A program made the position numbers and the translations under genes. The notes under the pieces are model-generated. The model ran no database searches. It had not been told where the DNA came from and worked only from the letters and a program-made list of their open reading frames with translations. A stretch of 8,159 bases of DNA from JBDTSW01 sp039930945 (GTDB taxonomy: Bacteria > Actinomycetota > Thermoleophilia > Solirubrobacterales > 70-9). Numbering within the stretch: position 1 is the stretch's first letter; every line of letters begins with the position of its first letter. The stretch covers positions 1-8,159 of the forward strand of contig JBDTSW010000096.1 of NCBI GenBank assembly GCA_039930945.1, read 5' to 3'. Below, one piece after another: positions 1 through 6,239 of this stretch.

Positions 1-566
1 GCAGCCGCGGCGGCGACCCGTAGCCCTTCGAGCCCGGGGCCCTCGAGGGTTCCGTCGACCTCGACCGGCGTGAATACGAAGAGGCCGACCCCGCGCCCGG
101 CCAGGTCAGCGATCAGACCCTCGACTCCGGTCGTGCTCTGCCGCTCCCAAGCCTCGACGGCCACCTTCCCCGAGCGGGTGTCGGCCGAGACCACGATCCG
201 GGCGCCGTGGTCTGCGACGAGCGCCTCGATCAGAGCCGGGTCCTCGAGCGCGGCCGTGCCGAGCACCGCCCGCTCGACGCCGGCGTCGAGCACCGCAACC
301 ACCGCCTCGGCGCTGCGCAGGCCTCCCCCCACCTGGACCGGCACCCGGGCCTCGGCCGCGATCCGGCGCACATGGTCGAGGTTGGACGGCACGCCCGAGC
401 GCGCTCCGTCGAGGTCGACGACGTGCAGGGCGCGTGCACCCTGCTCGATCCAACGCCGCGCCGCGTCGAGCGGGTCGGCGTCGAATGCGGTCTCGCGGTC
501 GTAGTCGCCCTGGACGAGCCGCACGGCACGGCCACCGCGGATGTCGATCGCCGGATAGAGGATCAA
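1..566 (-). CDS. hisA: HisA, ProFAR isomerase (partial; C-terminal end off left edge)
   Basis: Phosphoribosylformimino-AICAR-P isomerase, the cytoplasmic (beta/alpha)8-barrel enzyme of the fourth histidine step. The visible 188 codons open with LILYPAIDIRGG and continue with VRLVQGDYDRE, HVVDLDGARSG and VQVGGGLRS, all HisA landmarks. The expected catalytic aspartates are Asp8 (PAID) and Asp129 (SADTRSGKVAVEAW); Asp171 lies in the DGTLEGP loop. The loop before it reads TPVEVDG where the family usually has TDxxRDG, a divergence. The start is TTG at 566-564, overlapping the hisH stop in TTGA (563-566); no other in-frame start lies nearby and the protein begins right at the barrel. There is no Shine-Dalgarno sequence, so translation probably depends on hisH. 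Actinobacterial PriA (HisA/TrpF dual function) is the alternative; the DGARSGVPSN segment looks more like plain HisA. About 55 residues are missing. Confidence 0.95.
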   Translation of the reverse strand, partial: MILYPAIDIRGGRAVRLVQGDYDRETAFDADPLDAARRWIEQGARALHVVDLDGARSGVPSNLDHVRRIAAEARVPVQVGGGLRSAEAVVAVLDAGVERAVLGTAALEDPALIEALVADHGARIVVSADTRSGKVAVEAWERQSTTGVEGLIADLAGRGVGLFVFTPVEVDGTLEGPGLEGLRVAAAA

Positions 567-1198
567 GCCGCGACCGGGGCGCAGAACCCAACGAAGTTCT
601 GCAACAGCAAGAGCCCGGACGCGCTCGACTTCTCCGGGTGGAACTGGGCGCCGACGATCGCGTCGCGCTCGACCACGGCGGCGAAGCGCTCGCCCCACTC
701 GGCCGTCCCCACCGTGTCGCTGGCACGCGCGGGGCGGGCGGCGAAGGAGTGGACGAAGTAGAAGGGGTTGGAGCCGTCGCCGGCCAGCTCACCGACGAAA
801 CGCGACTCGCGCTCCCAGCGGACCGGCTCCCAGCCGATGTGCGGGACCTTGAGCCCGGGGGCGTCGAGCTCGGTGACGTTGCCCCGCAGCAGCCCCAGCC
901 CCTCCGCGCCGCCGTTCTCGGTGGAGGACTCGAACAACAGTTGCATGCCCAAGCAGATCCCCAGCAGCGGCCGTCCGTCGGCGGCCCACTCGGTGCACAG
1001 CCGGTCGAAGCCCTCGGCACGCAGCCGGCGCATCGCCTCCGGGAACGCGCCGACGCCCGGCAGCACCAGGCCGTCGGCCTCGGCAGCCGATTCGACGCCG
1101 GTCGTGCGCTCGACCTGCGCTCCAACCCGCTCCAGGGCCTTCTCGACCGAGCGCAGGTTTCCCATCCCGTAGTCGAGGATGGCGAGGCGAGCGCTCAT
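563..1198 (-). CDS. hisH: HisH, glutamine amidotransferase subunit of IGP synthase
   Basis: Class I glutamine amidotransferase (211 aa, normal length) that hydrolyses glutamine and channels ammonia to HisF, yielding imidazole glycerol phosphate and AICAR. It begins with the typical LAILDYGMGNLRSV. It has the PGVG strand (47-50), the nucleophile Cys82 in GICLGMQLLFE, and the catalytic pair His187/Glu189 in QFHPEKS. The KVPHIGWEPV and FYFVHSF segments are also characteristic of the family. The reading frame stays open upstream, but the ATG at 1198 is chosen because it overlaps the hisB stop in ATGA (1195-1198) and gives the canonical N terminus. The partner HisF is not in the window and should lie downstream of hisA. 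Confidence 0.97.
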   Translation of the reverse strand: MSARLAILDYGMGNLRSVEKALERVGAQVERTTGVESAAEADGLVLPGVGAFPEAMRRLRAEGFDRLCTEWAADGRPLLGICLGMQLLFESSTENGGAEGLGLLRGNVTELDAPGLKVPHIGWEPVRWERESRFVGELAGDGSNPFYFVHSFAARPARASDTVGTAEWGERFAAVVERDAIVGAQFHPEKSSASGLLLLQNFVGFCAPVAA

Positions 1199-1785
1199 GC
1201 GGTCAACGTGCCCTTGGTGGAGGGCACACCGGTCTCGTCGGGGTCGATCGAGACGGCGACCCGCAGGGCGCGTGCGAAGGCCTTGAAGCAGGCCTCGATC
1301 ACATGGTGGGCGTTGGAGCCGTAGCGAGTGCCGAGGTGCAGCGTCAGCTTGGCGTTGTTGGCGACGGCCCGGAAGAACTCCTCGGTCAGCTCGGAGTCGA
1401 AGCCGGCGATCGAGACCGGCGCCAGATCGGCGGCGAACACGCACAGCGGCCGGCCGGAGATGTCGATCGCACACTCGCCCAGCGCCTCGTCCATGGGGAC
1501 GGCCGCGTGCCCGTAGCGGCGGATCTGAGAGCGATCGCCAAGCGCGGCGTCCAGCGCCTGTCCGAGGGCGATGCCGATGTCCTCGACCGTGTGGTGGGCC
1601 CCGGTGCCGAGGTCGCCGCCGGCCTCGACGCGAAGGCCGAGGCGGCCGTGGCGGCCCAGCAGCTCAAGCATGTGGTCGAGAAACCCGACGCCGGTCGAGA
1701 CGGCGACCTCGCCGCCGTCGAGGTTCAGCGCGAGCTTGACGTCGGTCTCGCCCGTCTTGCGATGGATGTCTGCTGTGCGACTCAT
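1195..1785 (-). CDS. hisB: HisB, imidazoleglycerol-phosphate dehydratase
   Basis: Mn-dependent IGP dehydratase (196 aa) catalysing the sixth histidine step, IGP to imidazole acetol phosphate. It is the monofunctional dehydratase with no N-terminal HAD phosphatase domain, so histidinol-phosphate phosphatase must come from another gene. Metal-binding motifs are visible: FLDHM (35-39), HHTVED (64-69), RYGHAAVPMDEAL (90-102) and a second histidine cluster NAHHVIEACFKAF (158-170). The N terminus RTADIHRKTGET is typical. The ATG at 1785 has no ribosome-binding site at normal spacing: a strong GAGGAGA lies 28 bases upstream, too far away. Its ATG overlaps the stop of a 14-codon mini-ORF, which may deliver ribosomes from hisD. 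Its product is the substrate of HisC, which is missing from the operon. Confidence 0.97.
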   Translation of the reverse strand: MSRTADIHRKTGETDVKLALNLDGGEVAVSTGVGFLDHMLELLGRHGRLGLRVEAGGDLGTGAHHTVEDIGIALGQALDAALGDRSQIRRYGHAAVPMDEALGECAIDISGRPLCVFAADLAPVSIAGFDSELTEEFFRAVANNAKLTLHLGTRYGSNAHHVIEACFKAFARALRVAVSIDPDETGVPSTKGTLTA

Positions 1786-1826
1786 GGGCGTGCAATTCGC
1801 TGCCGGCGTGAAGTCTCCTCAATCAT
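1782..1826 (-). CDS. 14-codon mini-ORF bridging hisD and hisB (putative coupling ORF)
   Basis: Between hisD and hisB lies a reading frame encoding MIEETSRRQRIARP. Its ATG (1826-1824) overlaps the hisD stop in ATGA (1823-1826), and its TGA (1784-1782) overlaps the hisB ATG in ATGA (1782-1785). It therefore turns the only real gap in the operon into two more 4-base overlaps, matching the other junctions. A GGAGG lies 13 bases before its ATG, inside the hisD 3' end. I do not recognise the peptide. It could be a translational coupling device, a deletion scar of hisC, or a chance frame. The geometry is seen directly; translation and function are inferred. Confidence 0.35.
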   Translation of the reverse strand: MIEETSRRQRIARP

Positions 1827-3112
1827 CGGCGGGCTCGCGCCTCCGCCGACTCCGCGTGAACGTCGAATCCCTCCGCCCGCGCCAGCGCCGCGACCAGCGG
1901 CGCCAGCCCGGCCGCCGCCTCGGCCGAAAGCTCGACGACCGAGGTCCGCCTCCTGAACGTGTGCACCCCCAGCGGCCCACCGAAGCGAGCGGCACCCCCG
2001 GTCGGAAGCACGTGATTGGAGCCCGCGGCGTAGTCGCCGAAGGCGACCGCCCCGCCCGGGCCGAAGAAGACGGCGCCGGCGACGCGGTCGGAGGCAAGGC
2101 GCTCGTCGGCGATCTCCAGCGCCAGCTCGAGGTGCTCGGGCGCGAGCGCGTCGACAAGCTCGATCGCCGCTGACGGGTCGGGGGCGGCGACCAGCGCGAT
2201 CGTCGCGTCGCGGACCGTCGGCCGCTCGGGGGCGAGCTCTGAGAGCTGCTGCGCGAGCGCGTCAAGCGCATCGGCGCGGGCCGACACGGCCACCAGCAGG
2301 CCGTCGCTGCCGTGCTCGGCCTGGGCCAGCAGGTCGAGGGCCAAACAACCGGCGTCGGCGGTCGCGTCGAAGACGACGACCAGCTCGCTCGGCCCGGCGA
2401 TCCCGTCGATTCCAACCTGACCGCAGACGAGGCGCTTGGCCTCGTTGACGAAGCGGTTGCCCGGGCCGGCGATCACGTCGACGCGCGCGACCGTCTCCGT
2501 CCCGAAGGCGAGCGCGGCGATCGCCTGGGCACCGCCGACGGCGTAGACCTCGTTCACCCCGGCCATGGCGCAGGCCGCGAGCGTCGCCGGGTGCACGGCG
2601 CCGTCGGCTCCGGGCGGGGTCGCCACGGCGACCCGATCCACGCCCGCCACCCGGGCAGGGAGGCAAGACATCAGCGCCGAAGACGGGTAGGCGGCAAGCC
2701 CCCCGGGCACATAGACCCCGGCGCCGCGCACCGGGCGCTCCACCAGGCTCACCGCCTGGCCCTGGGGAAGCGCGACGTGCACGGCCGGGGCCGCCTCGAG
2801 CTCGGCGCGGGCAACGCTGCGGATGTTGCGGGCGGCGACCTCCAAGGCGCCGACCAGCGAGGCGTCGGCCTGATCGCGGGCGCGCTCGATCAGCTCGGGG
2901 TCGACCCGCAGGCGCAGCTCGGCCACTGGGACCTCGGTCGCGTCGAAACGGGCGGTGAGCTCGCGCAGCGCGTCGTCCCCACGATCGCGAACGTCGGCGA
3001 CGATCCCCGAGGCGTCGGCTTCGAGGCCGGCGTCCGCAGGGCCGAGCTGACGCAGTTCGTGCGCCTTTGCCGACGGGTCGGCGCCGTCCCAGCTCGTGCG
3101 TTCGACCTTCAC
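1823..3112 (-). CDS. hisD: HisD, histidinol dehydrogenase
   Basis: Zn-dependent, NAD-linked enzyme (429 aa, normal length) that oxidises L-histidinol through histidinal to histidine, the last two steps of the pathway. Visible motifs in order are GAGVYVPGGLAAYPSSALM (130-148), AVGGAQAIAALAFGT (191-205), VIAGPGNRFVNEAK (213-226) and GIDGIAGPSELV (234-245). Predicted zinc ligands are Gln264 and His267 (AQAEHGSDG), Asp360 (FGDYAAGSNHVLPT) and His419 (EGFDVH). The catalytic pair is Glu326/His327 (APEHLEL). Asp360, His419 and Glu326/His327 have the same numbers as in the E. coli enzyme. The start is GTG at 3112, overlapping the hisG stop in GTGA (3109-3112). All key residues are present, so it is expected to be active. 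Confidence 0.98.
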   Translation of the reverse strand: MKVERTSWDGADPSAKAHELRQLGPADAGLEADASGIVADVRDRGDDALRELTARFDATEVPVAELRLRVDPELIERARDQADASLVGALEVAARNIRSVARAELEAAPAVHVALPQGQAVSLVERPVRGAGVYVPGGLAAYPSSALMSCLPARVAGVDRVAVATPPGADGAVHPATLAACAMAGVNEVYAVGGAQAIAALAFGTETVARVDVIAGPGNRFVNEAKRLVCGQVGIDGIAGPSELVVVFDATADAGCLALDLLAQAEHGSDGLLVAVSARADALDALAQQLSELAPERPTVRDATIALVAAPDPSAAIELVDALAPEHLELALEIADERLASDRVAGAVFFGPGGAVAFGDYAAGSNHVLPTGGAARFGGPLGVHTFRRRTSVVELSAEAAAGLAPLVAALARAEGFDVHAESAEARARR

Positions 3113-3792
3113 GGGCGCGCCGCCTCACGCATGCGCTCGGCGAGATCGTCGATCTCGGAGGCGCGGAGCTTGTGTGCGACCCGGTTGGCGACCAGCCGCG
3201 CCGTGCAGGCGGTGATCTCCTCGCGGACCTCGAGATCGTTCTCCTCCAGCGTGCGGCCGGTGTCAACCAGATCGACGATCCCGTCCGCCAGCCCGACCAG
3301 CGGCGCAAGCTCGACCGAGCCCTTGACCTCGATGATCTCGGCCTGGCGGCCGGTGTCCTCGAAGTAGCGCTCCGCCGTGCGCGGGTACTTGGTCGCGATC
3401 CGCATCGCCCCCAGGCGGCGCTCGCCCTCATCCAGGCGCTGGTCGCCCCGCCGGCCCGCAAGCACCATCCGGCAGGCGCCGAAATGCAGGTCGAGGAGCT
3501 CGTAGACGGCCCGGTCCTGCTGTTCTGAAAGCACGTCCTTGCCGGTGATCCCGAGGTCGGCGGCACCCGCCTCGACGTAGGTGGGGACGTCCGAGGGTCG
3601 CATCGTCACCAGGTCGAGCTCGGGAGTGCTGAAGACGAGCGACCGCGAGTCGCTGCGCGCCTCGGAGGTGTCGACGCCGAGACGGTCGAGCAGGTCGAGG
3701 GTCCCTGGGTAAAGCGCCCCGCGCGAGACCGCGAGCTTGAGCCTGCCCTGGGAACGGGCCGCGAGGCCGCCGCTGGCTCCGGAGCCGATCAC
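3109..3792 (-). CDS. hisG: HisG, ATP phosphoribosyltransferase catalytic subunit, short form
   Basis: Catalyses the first committed step, PRPP + ATP to phosphoribosyl-ATP. At 227 aa it is the short form, lacking the C-terminal ACT-like regulatory domain of the long form (about 280-300 aa), so it needs HisZ. The family signature is complete at 161-182: from ELAPLVGLADG through DLVDTGRTL, which includes the PRPP-binding DTGRTL. Other landmarks are LKLAVSRGALYPGTLDLL near the N terminus, DLGITGKDVL (79-88) and ATKYPRTAERYF (133-144). GTG at 3792 is the only plausible start; it overlaps the hisZ stop in GTGA (3789-3792) and has a strong SD (GAGGAGGG, 6 bases away). It carries about 16 extra residues, rich in Gly and Ala, before the conserved core. 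Confidence 0.97.
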   Translation of the reverse strand: MIGSGASGGLAARSQGRLKLAVSRGALYPGTLDLLDRLGVDTSEARSDSRSLVFSTPELDLVTMRPSDVPTYVEAGAADLGITGKDVLSEQQDRAVYELLDLHFGACRMVLAGRRGDQRLDEGERRLGAMRIATKYPRTAERYFEDTGRQAEIIEVKGSVELAPLVGLADGIVDLVDTGRTLEENDLEVREEITACTARLVANRVAHKLRASEIDDLAERMREAARP

Positions 3793-4784
3793 CGCGATCC
3801 CTCCTCGGCGAGTCGCTCCTCCTCGGCCTGGGCGATGTGCACGCGCTCGGTGTAGAGGGCGAAGCCGGCGGCGGCAAGCGGCCTGCCGAAGCGACCCATG
3901 AGCTCGTCGTAGCGGCCGCCGCCGCCGAGCACGTGGCCGACCGCCGGGTCGTAGACCTCGACGATCGCGCCGGTGTAATAGCCGAGGTCACGCAGCAGCC
4001 CCAGGTCGAGACTGACCCGGTCCGCCACCCCGCGCTCGCGCAGTGCCTCGAACAGCGTCGTCAGCCGGCCGGTCGCGCGCTCGACGGCGTCCCCGCCCAG
4101 CTCGCGGGCCTGGCCGAGCACCTCTGCCCCGCCCCGCAGGTTCGCCAGGCGCAGCAGCGTCTCGCGCTCCGAGGTGCCGATCTCGAGCGCCTCGACCTCC
4201 GCCTCGAGGCCGACCAGGTCGTGCGACGCGAGGCGGTCCGTGATCGCCCGGCGCGCCGTGCCCGAGACCCCGAGCTCGTCGAGAAGCTGCGGGTAGAGGT
4301 CCGCGTCGCCGAGGCCGATCACCGCGCGGGTCAGGCCCGCCGCGTCGAGCGCCGCGCTGAGGACCTCGATCACCTCGGGGGTGCCGCCGGTCGCTCCGGA
4401 GCCGATCAGCTCGACCCCGGCCTGCATGAACTCGCGCATCTGGCCGCGCTGCGGGCGGACGGCCCGGTAGGCGCTGCCGATGTAGAAGAACCGGAAGGGC
4501 GGCTCGACGGTGGCGAAGCGGTTGGCTACAAGGCGGGCGATCGGGATCGTCATGTCGGAGCGCATCGCCAGCAACTTGCCGCGCTCGTCGAAGAAGCGGT
4601 ACGCGACGGGGGCGCCACGCTCGTCGCCCTGGGCAAGAACGTCGTCGTACTCGATCGTCGGCGTGGCCACCTCGCCGTAACCGAAGCGCTCGAAGACCTC
4701 GCACAGCGATGCCTGGAGAGCGCGCAGCTCGCGCATCTCGTCGGGCAGGATGTCTCTTGTCCCCGGAGGGATCGGGTGCGTCAT
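3789..4784 (-). CDS. hisZ: HisZ, ATP phosphoribosyltransferase regulatory subunit
   Basis: Paralogue of the histidyl-tRNA synthetase catalytic core that forms a hetero-octamer with short HisG and is required for its activity and histidine feedback. Class II synthetase features are visible: PPGTRDILPDE (6-16), motif 1 region GYGEVATPTIE (35-45), RSDMTIPIARLVAN (75-88), motif 2 FRFFYIGSAYRAVRPQRGQ through FMQAGVELIG (97-128), YYTG (269-272), and motif 3 GGGGRYDELMGRFG (287-300) followed by AGFALYTERV. At 331 aa it stops right after motif 3 and lacks the roughly 90-residue anticodon-binding domain of HisS. That, together with its position before hisG, makes HisZ much more likely than a tRNA synthetase. 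It is the first gene of the operon, with a GGAG seven bases before the ATG. Confidence 0.95.
   Translation of the reverse strand: MTHPIPPGTRDILPDEMRELRALQASLCEVFERFGYGEVATPTIEYDDVLAQGDERGAPVAYRFFDERGKLLAMRSDMTIPIARLVANRFATVEPPFRFFYIGSAYRAVRPQRGQMREFMQAGVELIGSGATGGTPEVIEVLSAALDAAGLTRAVIGLGDADLYPQLLDELGVSGTARRAITDRLASHDLVGLEAEVEALEIGTSERETLLRLANLRGGAEVLGQARELGGDAVERATGRLTTLFEALRERGVADRVSLDLGLLRDLGYYTGAIVEVYDPAVGHVLGGGGRYDELMGRFGRPLAAAGFALYTERVHIAQAEEERLAEEGSR
3799..3806 (-). promoter_or_regulatory. Strong Shine-Dalgarno of hisG
   Basis: The minus strand reads GAGGAGGG followed by six bases and then the GTG of hisG. It lies inside the last codons of hisZ and supports the GTG start at 3792 despite the 16-residue extension. 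It is the strongest well-spaced SD in the operon, consistent with HisG being made in quantity alongside HisZ. Confidence 0.7.
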
Positions 4785-4791
4785 CGGATAG

Positions 4792-4795
4792 CTCC
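4792..4795 (-). promoter_or_regulatory. Shine-Dalgarno of hisZ
   Basis: The minus strand reads GGAG, then seven bases, then ATG at 4784. This fixes the hisZ start and marks the entry point for ribosomes into the operon. No comparably spaced SD is seen at hisB or hisA. Confidence 0.6.
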
Positions 4796-4890
4796 GGCGG
4801 CTGCTCTGCTCTCGCTCTCTTCGTTCGCTTCCGCGTCCGCTGCCGCCGGGTCAGGGCGCCAACGTAGCGGCAGGTTGACACGCTGCGACC

Positions 4891-4903
4891 GGGACTTCGT
4901 CCC
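4891..4903 (-). terminator. Small hairpin just after murA
   Basis: A perfect inverted repeat, GGGAC-GAA-GTCCC on the minus strand, starts 22 bases after the murA stop. The stem is five base pairs with a three-base loop and no T-run follows, so it is not a textbook intrinsic terminator. Its position between murA and the candidate his promoter would fit a weak terminator or processing site. Confidence 0.2.
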
Positions 4904-4925
4904 TAGCCCGAACGAGGCGTCCTGT

Positions 4926-6224
4926 TCACGCGGGGACTCGCTCGGTCGCGACGCGCTCGATCTGGGCGCCGAGCTCGCGCAGGCGGAGGTCGATGCGCTC
5001 ATAGCCGCGGTCGATCTGGGCGATGTTGCCGATCTCGGAGGTGCCGTCCGCACAGAGGGCGGCGATGAGCATCGCCATCCCGGCGCGGATGTCGGGGCTC
5101 TCGACGCGCTCCCCGTGAAGCCGGCTCGGACCGCTGACGATCGCCCTGTGGGGATCGCACAACGTGATCCGAGCGCCCATGGCCACGAGCTTGTCGACGA
5201 AGAACAAGCGGTTCTCGAACATCTTCTCGAAGATCAGGATCGTCCCTCGCGCCTGGGTGGAGAGCGCCAGGGCAATCGAGGTCAGGTCGGCCGGGAAGGC
5301 GGGCCAGGGGCCGTCGTCGATCTTCGGGATCGCGTCGCCGATGTCGTCGCGGACGGCCAGCTGCTGCTCCGGAGGCACGATCACGTCGGTGCCCTCGATC
5401 ACCGTCTCCAGCCCCAGGCGGCCGAAGTGGCGCCGGATTGCGAGCAGGTCGTCGGGATCGATCTCGCGGATCCGCAGGTCGCCCCCGGTGGCGGCGGCGA
5501 GGGCCATGAAGCTGGCCGCCTCGATGTGGTCGGGGCAGATCCTGTGCTCGGCGCCGCCGAGCGTCTCGCACCCGTGGACGGTGATCACGTTGGAACCGAT
5601 GCCGTCGATCTCAGCCCCCATCTTCACCAGCAGCCTCGCCAGGTCCTGGACGTGCGGCTCGGAGGCCGCGTTCCCGATCGTCGTCGGGCCGAGCGTCAGC
5701 GCGGCCGCCAGCAGCGCGTTCTCGGTCGCCATCACGGAAGGCTCGTCCATGAAGATCCGGCAGGGGCGGAGCCCCTCTGCCGCGGAGATCTCGATCGGGC
5801 GATCGCCCGTCACCTCGGCCCCCATGTCGCGGAAGGCATCGAGGTGGGGGTCGAGGCGCCGACGGCCGATGGTGTCGCCGCCGGGGGGCGGCATCTGCGC
5901 CCGGTGGAAGCGCGCCAGCAGCGGCCCGGCGAGCAGGAACGACGCCCGGATACGGGCCGCCAGCCCCTCGTCGACGGTCGTGTCCGAGACGCTGTCGGCC
6001 TGCAGGCGAAGCGCGTTGTCGCCTATCCAGGCGGCCTTGACCCCGAGGCTTTCGAGCAGGGCGATCTGGGTCTCGACGTCGCGGATCCGCGGCACGTTCT
6101 CCAGCAGCAGCTCCTCCTCGGTCAGCAGGCAGGCGGCGAGAATCGGCAGCGCCGCGTTCTTGTTGCCGGCGACGGTGATCTCGCCCGAGAGCGGTGTGCC
6201 GCCCTGGATCACGAACTTCTCCAT
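4926..6224 (-). CDS. murA: MurA, UDP-GlcNAc enolpyruvyl transferase with Cys-to-Asp active site
   Basis: Transfers enolpyruvate from PEP to UDP-N-acetylglucosamine in the cytoplasm, the first committed step of peptidoglycan synthesis. It is 432 aa, close to the E. coli length. It starts with the canonical MEKFVIQGGTPLSGEI and has Lys22/Asn23 (GNKNAALPIL). The active-site loop PPPGGDTIGRR has Asp117 where most bacteria have the Cys (Cys115 in E. coli). Arg122 and His127 follow, then FPADLTSIAL (the conserved catalytic-region Asp), FEKMFENR, DIRAGMAMLIAAL and IDRGYERIDLRLRELGAQIERV at the C terminus. The frame is open to 6278, but that longer start would overlap the divergent gene and add 18 non-family residues, so ATG 6224 is preferred. 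No SD precedes it; a leaderless or near-leaderless transcript is likely. Confidence 0.97.
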   Translation of the reverse strand: MEKFVIQGGTPLSGEITVAGNKNAALPILAACLLTEEELLLENVPRIRDVETQIALLESLGVKAAWIGDNALRLQADSVSDTTVDEGLAARIRASFLLAGPLLARFHRAQMPPPGGDTIGRRRLDPHLDAFRDMGAEVTGDRPIEISAAEGLRPCRIFMDEPSVMATENALLAAALTLGPTTIGNAASEPHVQDLARLLVKMGAEIDGIGSNVITVHGCETLGGAEHRICPDHIEAASFMALAAATGGDLRIREIDPDDLLAIRRHFGRLGLETVIEGTDVIVPPEQQLAVRDDIGDAIPKIDDGPWPAFPADLTSIALALSTQARGTILIFEKMFENRLFFVDKLVAMGARITLCDPHRAIVSGPSRLHGERVESPDIRAGMAMLIAALCADGTSEIGNIAQIDRGYERIDLRLRELGAQIERVATERVPA

Positions 6225-6232
6225 TGGATGGC

Positions 6233-6239
6233 TAGGGTA
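6233..6239. promoter_or_regulatory. Symmetric TANNNTA element, candidate shared -10 for murA and the HD gene
   Basis: The 26 bases between the murA and HD-gene start codons contain TAGGGTA. Read on the plus strand it gives TAGGGT, on the minus strand TACCCT; both fit the TANNNT -10 pattern. Predicted start sites are about 3 bases before the murA ATG and about 6 bases before the HD-gene ATG, so both mRNAs would be nearly leaderless. Neither gene has a well-placed SD, which agrees. No good -35 hexamer is visible on either side. Promoter activity is inferred. Confidence 0.4.

Larger units (their letters stand above)
4785..4925 (-). promoter_or_regulatory. murA-hisZ intergenic region, probable his operon promoter and leader
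   Basis: This 141-base gap is the only large non-coding stretch on the minus strand. On that strand TACGTT (4866-4861) fits the actinobacterial -10 pattern TANNNT; a weak -35-like GTCGCA lies 17 bases upstream. Transcription would start near 4854, giving a leader of about 70 bases with a purine-rich run before the SD. I looked for a classic attenuator peptide and found no run of His codons, nor any T-box-like element I could recognise. The promoter assignment is tentative, resting on one short match plus the position at the head of a tightly coupled operon. Read-through from murA is the alternative. Confidence 0.3.

Noticed and set aside
563..1474. Longer HisH reading (303 aa) starting inside hisB
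   Set aside because: The extra residues have no amidotransferase similarity and would overlap hisB by 280 bases. The ATG at 1198 with its ATGA overlap gives the normal HisH N terminus.
2262..3566. A 434-codon minus-strand frame spanning hisD and hisG
   Set aside because: It is an out-of-frame, Arg-rich shadow across two well-supported genes.
3789..4784. Histidyl-tRNA synthetase instead of HisZ
   Set aside because: It ends right after motif 3 with no anticodon-binding domain, and it overlaps a short-form hisG that requires HisZ.
4875..4880. Perfect TTGACA (-35 consensus) on the plus strand
   Set aside because: No convincing -10 lies 16-18 bases downstream, and it would drive transcription antisense into the murA 3' end with no gene to express.
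4785..4925. His leader peptide or T-box riboswitch upstream of hisZ
   Set aside because: I found no cluster of His codons and no T-box-like antiterminator sequence. A covariance search could still find something less obvious.
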